From positions 2,452,312 through 2,516,311 of the forward strand of contig NC_092675.1 in assembly GCF_964355755.1 (NCBI RefSeq): DNA of 64,000 bases. Reading direction: 5' to 3'. Under the pieces are notes generated by a model. The model had not been told where the DNA came from. It saw nothing but the letters and a program-made list of their open reading frames with translations, and made no database searches. Numbering within the stretch: the first letter of the stretch is position 1; each line of letters starts with the position of its first letter. Positions 59,701 to 64,000 of this stretch are shown in pieces. This stretch comes from Antedon mediterranea. Taxonomy: Eukaryota; Echinodermata; Crinoidea; Comatulida; Antedonidae. The position numbers and the translations under genes are program-made.

Positions 59701-60273
59701 CTTTGAATTCAGGTTTTAGTATGTTGTATGTAGTCTGTTTGCGTGCTAAACACGTTTGACTATCTTCATTACAGGGCAAATATTCATACATTTTATACTC
59801 CATCCAAGAGTTAGCTCTCTCACACTTTGATTACAGTAATTCATTCAGTCTGTTATTTCTTTATGCTTTAACATTCTCCTTTTTTCGTTTTAAAATATGT
59901 TTGCGTGCTAAACATGTTTGCCTATTTTCATTACAGGTATATAGTTATATCTTATATCAATAATTTGGTGCTTCGCTTCATTTGCCGAACTTGATTTCTG
60001 TATTGGGAGAAAACATTTATAAATTAAAAATTTAAATTAATAAAAAAAATGCTAATTACCTGAATTAATACCAGTTGTGATGACCCATGCCCCTGTTGTT
60101 TTAGCTGCCTTTTTAAGTCCTCTGCATAGTACAAGTTTCAACTTTGGTTGCAAATCAAAGTTGCGAAAGCCACCACGTATAGATATGACCAAATTTGGAA
60201 TATCAAGTTTGTACGTTTTTGATAATAGTTTGTATATCATTTCATTTGGTGTTTCATCTGATAGACGTAAAAA
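38721..60273 (-). CDS. TRPM-family cation channel (TRPM1/3/6/7 group), 5' incomplete
   Basis: Exons in order: 60273-60060, 57505-57381, 57133-56962, 56483-56318, 55873-55750, 55371-55201, 48828-48694, 48202-48152, 46969-46838, 46433-46171, 45989-45761, 45396-45208, 44798-44649, 44225-44097, 43393-43145, 42816-42642, 41942-41819, 41363-41170, 40765-40633, 39894-38721. They join in phase to 1432 codons plus TGA; the first exon begins at an acceptor, so the N-terminus is missing. The N-terminal TRPM homology region includes [26 protein letters not shown] and TIGIAPWGV. Ankyrin-like MHR helices follow ([29 protein letters not shown]). Six membrane segments lie at about 700-932. The pore has [14 protein letters not shown] with Glu884 at the likely selectivity site, favouring divalent cations by analogy with TRPM6/7. 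The TRP helix is VVWKFQRYR (945-953), followed by a coiled coil ([12 protein letters not shown]). The tail has [12 protein letters not shown] and stops without an alpha-kinase, so it is TRPM1/3-like in architecture. Confidence 0.92.
40035..40190 (+). mobile_element. LINE 3' UTR, same family as 32045-32340
   Basis: Shares GTGTTGTGTCCGTTGGATAT and the (TTGAC) tail with the earlier copy. Almost no coding sequence remains. Located in the last TRPM intron. Confidence 0.7.
40797..41050. repeat. 64-bp tandem repeat, four copies
   Basis: Unit contains GTGATCTAGCTATCAACAAT and CAGGGGTGGATCCAGTAGGG, with 64-bp spacing at 40801, 40865, 40929 and 40993. It fills more than half of the 404-bp TRPM intron between 41170 and 40765. 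Confidence 0.95.
42059..42612 (+). mobile_element. 5S rRNA-derived SINE (SINE3-like)
   Basis: The first 115 bp closely resemble 5S rRNA: TACGGCCTTACCACGTTGAA, CACCAAAGTTAAGCAACATT, GCTTGGATGGGAGACCATCT and ATACCGGGTGCTGTA. This includes the internal A-box, intermediate element and C-box that direct RNA polymerase III. An unrelated body of about 400 bp follows, ending with GCGCTTTGCATAATGCACTA, similar to LINE 3' ends in this window. It lies in the TRPM intron between 42642 and 41942, antisense to TRPM. Substitutions and the attached body argue against a functional 5S gene. Confidence 0.8.
43567..43705. mobile_element. MITE family A copy
   Basis: Left end TAAAGCTTTGTCTACACTAT, right end GTTTTATAGTGTAGTC. 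The core lies in the opposite orientation to most copies (TATCACTACCATGTTTGGGC). In a TRPM intron. Confidence 0.75.
44275..44414. mobile_element. MITE family A copy, eroded ends
   Basis: ATATCAAACTAGTTTGACAA at the left and CACATAAAGAGTGTAGGCAG at the right, with two AAATATGGTAGTGATATG units. In a TRPM intron. Confidence 0.7.
44862..45172 (+). mobile_element. tRNA-derived SINE (Ser/Leu-like head), copy 2
   Basis: The best-preserved copy. Head GAGTGGCCAAGCGGTTCGGC and AAGGGTCTAAGGCTCACTCG; body GTAGGTCCAGTGTACACATC and ACAGCCACTGATCATAACTG; tail (CAATT)n. It lies in the TRPM intron between 45208 and 44798, antisense to TRPM. Confidence 0.75.
47150..47775. repeat. 19-bp minisatellite in TRPM intron
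   Basis: About thirty copies of TTCCCCCTTAATAGAGGTG. Units are homogeneous in the middle and degenerate at both edges. Single copies of the same motif are scattered in the window (for example 42996, 46111, 51173 and 60355), so the array probably grew from a dispersed repeat. Confidence 0.95.
48370..48600 (+). mobile_element. LINE 3' end fragment
   Basis: One frame reads [12 protein letters not shown], matching the C-terminus typical of LINE ORFs. It is followed by a T-rich 3' UTR ending TTGCAAATAAATGGAATTAA. In the TRPM intron between 48694 and 48202. Confidence 0.45.
50713..51029. mobile_element. MITE family D, complete copy
   Basis: Ends TTAAAGATGTATTGTCCCCC and GGAGACAATATATCTTTAA are inverted. 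The interior is nearly the same as 10490-10822, for example CATGAAAAATGAAGATTAAT. Confidence 0.8.
51830..52005 (-). mobile_element. LINE C-terminal fragment
   Basis: Minus-strand frame reads [20 protein letters not shown] and [17 protein letters not shown] with a stop, resembling the C-terminal end of endonuclease-RT LINE proteins in which a tryptophan-containing 'W..L' block closes the ORF. Confidence 0.5.
52140..54960. repeat. large complex repeat, two to three partial units
   Basis: A block starting GTTATCCGC...AAACGCCACGTGCACGTCAT occurs at about 52193 and 53325. A second block starting AGTGGAGATGCGCTCTATTA occurs at 52496 and 54005 almost unchanged, with a diverged third form near 53650. 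Both carry CATACGATGACGTCAC and GCGCGCGTAAC. Spacing of about 1.15 and 1.5 kb shows incomplete tandem units. Inverted TTATCCGC/GCGGATAA pairs close the block at 54857-54960. There is no coding frame of note. Confidence 0.75.
55004..55038 (-). ncRNA. hammerhead-ribozyme-like core, probably a retroelement relic
   Basis: The minus strand reads CTGATGA, then a GGGC...GCCC stem with a TAGTGTT loop, then GAAA, then AGC-TCT-GCT, which can form a 3-bp stem III. These are the conserved parts of a hammerhead core. The flanks needed for stem I (TTTGCA and ATTTTT) do not pair convincingly. Similar motifs are known from memory in Penelope-like retroelements. It may be only a relic. Confidence 0.4.
55925..56265 (+). 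mobile_element. LINE 3' end fragment
   Basis: A frame gives [13 protein letters not shown], a LINE-type C-terminus. The 3' UTR ends GATGCCGAAATAAATCAAAT plus (CAAT)n. It contains a 20-plus T run at 56037-56059. TRPM intron between 56318 and 55873. Confidence 0.5.
57238..57274. mobile_element. MITE family A right end
   Basis: Only the terminal part CACATAAAGTTTGATAGTGT and AGACAGAGCTTA remains. TRPM intron. Confidence 0.6.
57506..60059. other. TRPM intron, no gene seen
   Basis: AT-rich DNA. Two copies of a block with GTTTGCGTGCTAAACACGTT (about 59737) and GTTTGCGTGCTAAACATGTT (about 59899) form a 160-bp-spaced direct repeat. A CCTGGATTTATATAGGGCCT retroposon-tail-like motif lies at 57532. 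Nothing else is supported. Confidence 0.5.
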
Positions 60274-60409
60274 CTGAAAAAAAAAAAACAAATTAAATTG
60301 ATTTACTGTATTGTGTCGTCTGTCGTTTATAGCATGGCGTATTGTAATTCAGTTGAACCTCTATTAAGGGGACACCTTTGAGACCCAACAAAATGTCCTT
60401 TTAATACAA

Positions 60410-60784
60410 TAAAGCTCTGTCTACACTATCAGGGCTTTTCTTTTAAAAATTATAGGTGTGCTACAAATTGCACTTCTCAATACATTCAGGGGTGCTGTAG
60501 GTGTGCTGTTTGTATTTTGGTGTGTAGAAGTTTACCAAATTTAAGCGTGTTGTAAATCGCACTTGTCAAGAGCAGTTTAGGAGTGTGTTAGGTGAGTGAT
60601 CACACTCGCTCGCCTTAAAAAAAGACAAGGCCTGCACTATTAAACTTTATCTGCCCATACTGTACAGTATATGGACATAATGATGTCATATCACTGCCAA
60701 ATTAAAGATATCACTACCATATTTGGGCACATCACACTTTCCTTGTCAAACTACTGTAGTTTTATAATGTAGAAAGAGCATTAA
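60410..60784. mobile_element. MITE family A copy split by an insertion
   Basis: Left end TAAAGCTCTGTCTACACTAT, right end TTATAATGTAGAAAGAGCAT. About 180 bp of unrelated sequence with repeated TAGGTGTGCT motifs (about 60443-60630) separates the two halves. Confidence 0.7.
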
Positions 60785-61711
60785 AGTTTCATCTGAATAG
60801 AGGTTTGTCCCATTATTAGGAGTTTCCATGGATAGGGATGTCTCAAAGAAAAAGCCTAACAGTTATAATAAGTATGGAATTGTCTTTGCATGGATTTTTA
60901 AATGAGTGAATAAAAGTCTTCTAAGATAAGGACTGAACTGTAGTGTAAAAATATTGTTGTCTTCCCAATACAGTATAACGTTTCCCTTTTTTCCAGAGGT
61001 TTGTTGCTTATTTGTGGAAAGACGATTGATCACTGTCAACTATAAGGGGATCCTAAATAATGTAACATGTAGTCTATATAATACGGTAGGGAACATTTTC
61101 ACCAGTGTAGCATAGCTAAATAGCACACAATACCACCTTGTTGATGCATTATCAAATGATAGCCAAAAACGTATGCAAATTTATATATTTCCTAGTCCAA
61201 AATCAGATTGAGGACAGTTACGGCTAATCAACATGTTTTAATGCAATGCTCTATACTGGTTGTCACTCTAGAAAGCTCATTATCATTTGAACTCATTAAC
61301 CATTATCATATTAGTTGTTGCTTTTGCTATTAAAGGAAGAAGAAAACTAAACATGGAGATTATAGAGGTTCAGCTGAGCATAACAAAGGTATACACTTCA
61401 GTATTACTTATAATTCTTTCCTTTATTTTTATTTTATTTCAACCACATCCAACAGCAAAAAATCGCCAATTACAGGATGTCTTAAAACTCTTTAGATATA
61501 AATATAGAATTAAAAGCACATTAAAATACAAAACATGAATGAACCTTAATTCGCATAATAATCATTAATGATGTTTTGTGAATGAACAAATCAATAATTA
61601 TGTTCTTAAAAATAAATAATAATACATAACATTGTTACTATAAAAGGTGTTAAAAAGTTATTGAAAAAACACAAAAGAACAGTGGTAAATAGTCTACAGT
61701 ATGAGTGCCAC

Positions 61712-61910
61712 TTACCTGGATAAACAGGGATACGATAATTATGATACGAAAAGTTTAAAGTTCCTAGAGCACACCTCTACCAGTAATGGACTAATCCTTC
61801 AACCATGTTACATTATTAGGTAGAGGGGTGCTTTAGCAACTTTTGACATTTTGTTACATATGCTCTCACCGGGGAGAGGAAGGGCTATTGTCGGTTTATC
61901 CAGGTAAGCT
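61712..61910. mobile_element. small TIR element, about 200 bp
   Basis: CTTACCTGGATAAAC at the left and GTTTATCCAGGTAAG at the right are an exact 15-bp inverted pair. No clear target duplication and no second copy in this window. Each end is itself a good splice donor (CAG|GTAAG) on one strand. Confidence 0.5.
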
Positions 61911-62689
61911 ATGCACAAAATAGATTAGGTAGAACAGTTATTCTTTTTCTAGTAGAAAGGCTTTAAAAATCTTGGAAGGTACAGTATAATATCCTTCCTT
62001 TTTAACAAGACAAACAATTAGATGAAATTAAAAGAAGAATGCCAAAAAAAAAGAAAGTTAGATTAAAAACATAGAGTGATAATAAACTGTATGAATTTTA
62101 TTAGTAAGATTAGATGATACTGATATTCAGAAACATCCACATTTTATAGATATTATTAATATTATTATTAGTATAAACTGCACCATATACTGGCAGAATT
62201 GTTAAATTGTTGATTAAAAATTGTTATTATTTAACAAATGAATAATAATAATAACATATGAATTCCCTCCGGAATGTAGTCAGCATTTCTGTATTGCTTT
62301 TATAGCTCTACGTGTTGGCATGGTAACACATTTCACACTCGCATCTCACAAACTAAATCTCCGGGGGAAAAATACAAGCAGGTGTTAAGATTTTACATTT
62401 CCACACCTCACAATCGTGAAAACGTTGAAATAGTGCGAAACTTTGAATTCTCAATGTGTCTTATTTGGAGCCAAGTGATTTTGTTTGTACACCTTTTACA
62501 TTTTACAGATTATTAACCAGTTTCAGTTTATTGAGTATAAATAGTACAATACATATTTACCAATATTTATCATTTTTATTCTCATATAGTTATACATCTA
62601 AATTTTCAACACTGGTTGATACAACACTTCTGATATAATAAAAATAATAATATAATATCTGAATCTAAAATAATAATAATAGAAAGCCC

Positions 62690-62885
62690 ATCAGCCTTCA
62701 TTAGAAAAGTTCACATTCATTTTAATTCACTTTAACTGTATTTTGTGTCTTTTATGTGTAAACTGATTTTGGGGTTGGGTCAACCGGCTCAGCTACAGTG
62801 ATTAAGTTCACTTAGGTTGACTCTGGTCTCACCAATTTCAGTTTTTTTTGTTATGTATATACTTAAATAGACCAAATAAATAATG
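62690..62885 (+). mobile_element. LINE 3' UTR
   Basis: Contains GTGATTAAGTTCACTTAGGT and an AAATAAATAATGAAATG end, with the same layout as the 3' UTR at 28655-29000. The coding remnant is short (KVHIHFNSL then stop). Confidence 0.5.
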
Positions 62886-64000
62886 AAATGAAAATCTGCA
62901 TTAAAATGTTATGATTGCTTTAAAAGGCTATCTTTTGCATGTTCCTCCAAACCTTTCCTCCAACTCCCATGCACAATTTCTGGATGATGCGTACCTGCTA
63001 CGATAATAGTTATCAATGTCTTGAAGCTTTAAAACCATAGAGAATTAACTAATATGACAACTTAAACCTGTTGGATATACACATTATACAAACTAAACTA
63101 TTATGTCAAATGTATGTGGTTTAAGGGTAAAATTGCAATATCATTTATTTTCTGGAAAGCCTTTTAAGTATGATGATGTATGCAATTTTTGGCAAAAATA
63201 AATTCCTAAATAAATCTACTAAAGGAAAATAATACCATGAAATCATTTACATTGCAAAAATGCTTTAGATACTAAAAACGGCAAAAATGTGAAAATTATT
63301 ATATATTATTATTATTATTATTATTATTATTACATGTTGTAAAATTCTAATCATGGGAAACTACAGTAATTTTACAGTTTTATTATTTTTTTATATTTAT
63401 AGTTTTACAGTTATTATATCAAGTATTCTTTAATAAACTTAATGCATTTAAAATGGGCCTATTTATAATAAACAAGGAGATGTGAAAATATTCTTATATA
63501 AAATGCCTTTTTTATAAAAACAAAACCATGATAATCAACCAGAATACTGAATTAAAATAAAATACTTAAATTATTAATGGGTTTCATTTGTTTTGAATTA
63601 CCTCCTTAATATATTTTCATATTTGAAATTATTCATGACAATTGAAAATTTATATTTTCTTGAATCGATTCAAATAAAAGTAACTTACACAGGTAGGAAA
63701 TCCTACAGAACATGATTAATTTATTTAAAAAATGTAAGGCTGGGCCTATTAAAAAAATTAAGCAAGAGTGGAAATAGAGCTCAGGGTATACACTTTGTCA
63801 TTTGATTGATAAGATTAATAGTTTATTGTTTTTGTATAAATTACCCAACAGGCAGAGATTAGCTAATGTTGCATCTTAATTGTCTGCAGGAAGTGAGTTT
63901 CTCTATTTGGAGAACACTGTACAGTATAGCACGTTTGTGTCATCATTGAAACAAATGTTAAGGATTTACTAATTATGAATTAAAAATGTTATTATAATAC

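Larger units (their letters stand above)
60274..64000. other. upstream of the first recognised TRPM exon
   Basis: The exon at 60273 starts in phase 0 after an acceptor, so an upstream exon must exist. I found no TRPM-like N-terminal exon here on the minus strand; it is probably beyond the window, or too short or divergent to see. The stretch holds MITE A (60410-60784), a small TIR element (61712-61910), a LINE 3' end (62690-62885) and (ATT)n at 63300-63330. Confidence 0.5.

Noticed and set aside
62930-63015. Possible upstream TRPM exon on the minus strand (…HHPEIVHGSWRKGLEE…)
   Set aside because: It has an acceptor-like AG, but I see no resemblance to TRPM N-termini, and frame and donor could not be fixed.

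Overview
The window is AT-rich, intron-rich DNA from an animal nuclear genome. There is no bacterial gene organisation. GT-AG introns, short exons and many SINE, LINE and MITE relics point to a marine invertebrate. An invertebrate deuterostome, perhaps an echinoderm or other ambulacrarian, is my best guess, but the sequence alone does not prove it.

Layout. (1) 1-5882: intergenic, with 3' ends of non-LTR retrotransposons and a tRNA-derived SINE. (2) 5883-14703, minus: a complete 14-exon ceramide transfer protein gene (CERT1/COL4A3BP type; PH domain, serine-rich motif, FFAT motif, START domain). (3) 14704-14994: a 291-bp head-to-head promoter. (4) 14995-23665, plus: a complete 12-exon DNA polymerase kappa gene (Y-family core, PIP boxes, one UBZ4 zinc finger). 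POLK and CERT1 are also divergent neighbours in mammals, so the pair looks like ancient microsynteny. (5) 23945-25400: MITE fragment, a 185-bp satellite with long hairpins, and a dead LINE. (6) 25502-38404: a tandem segmental duplication. Each unit carries an intact 4-exon, 383-codon minus-strand gene for a type II membrane protein resembling GDP-fucose O-fucosyltransferases. (7) 38721-60273, minus: twenty exons of a TRPM-family cation channel of the TRPM1/3/6/7 group. It ends without an alpha-kinase, and its N-terminal exons were not found in the window. (8) 60274-64000: probably an upstream TRPM intron or 5' flank, with repeats only.

The genes work in separate systems: ER-to-Golgi ceramide transport, translesion DNA synthesis, secretory-pathway glycosylation, and divalent cation conductance. 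The mobile fraction is organised. At least five MITE families recur through the introns, each with its own terminal inverted repeat. One copy lies exactly on the 5' splice site of POLK intron 4. There are also tRNA-derived SINEs, a 5S-rRNA-headed SINE and several minisatellites. I saw no CRISPR, operon, virus or prokaryotic element. Exon borders were set by hand from reading frame, GT/AG signals and remembered homologues; every junction listed keeps phase.
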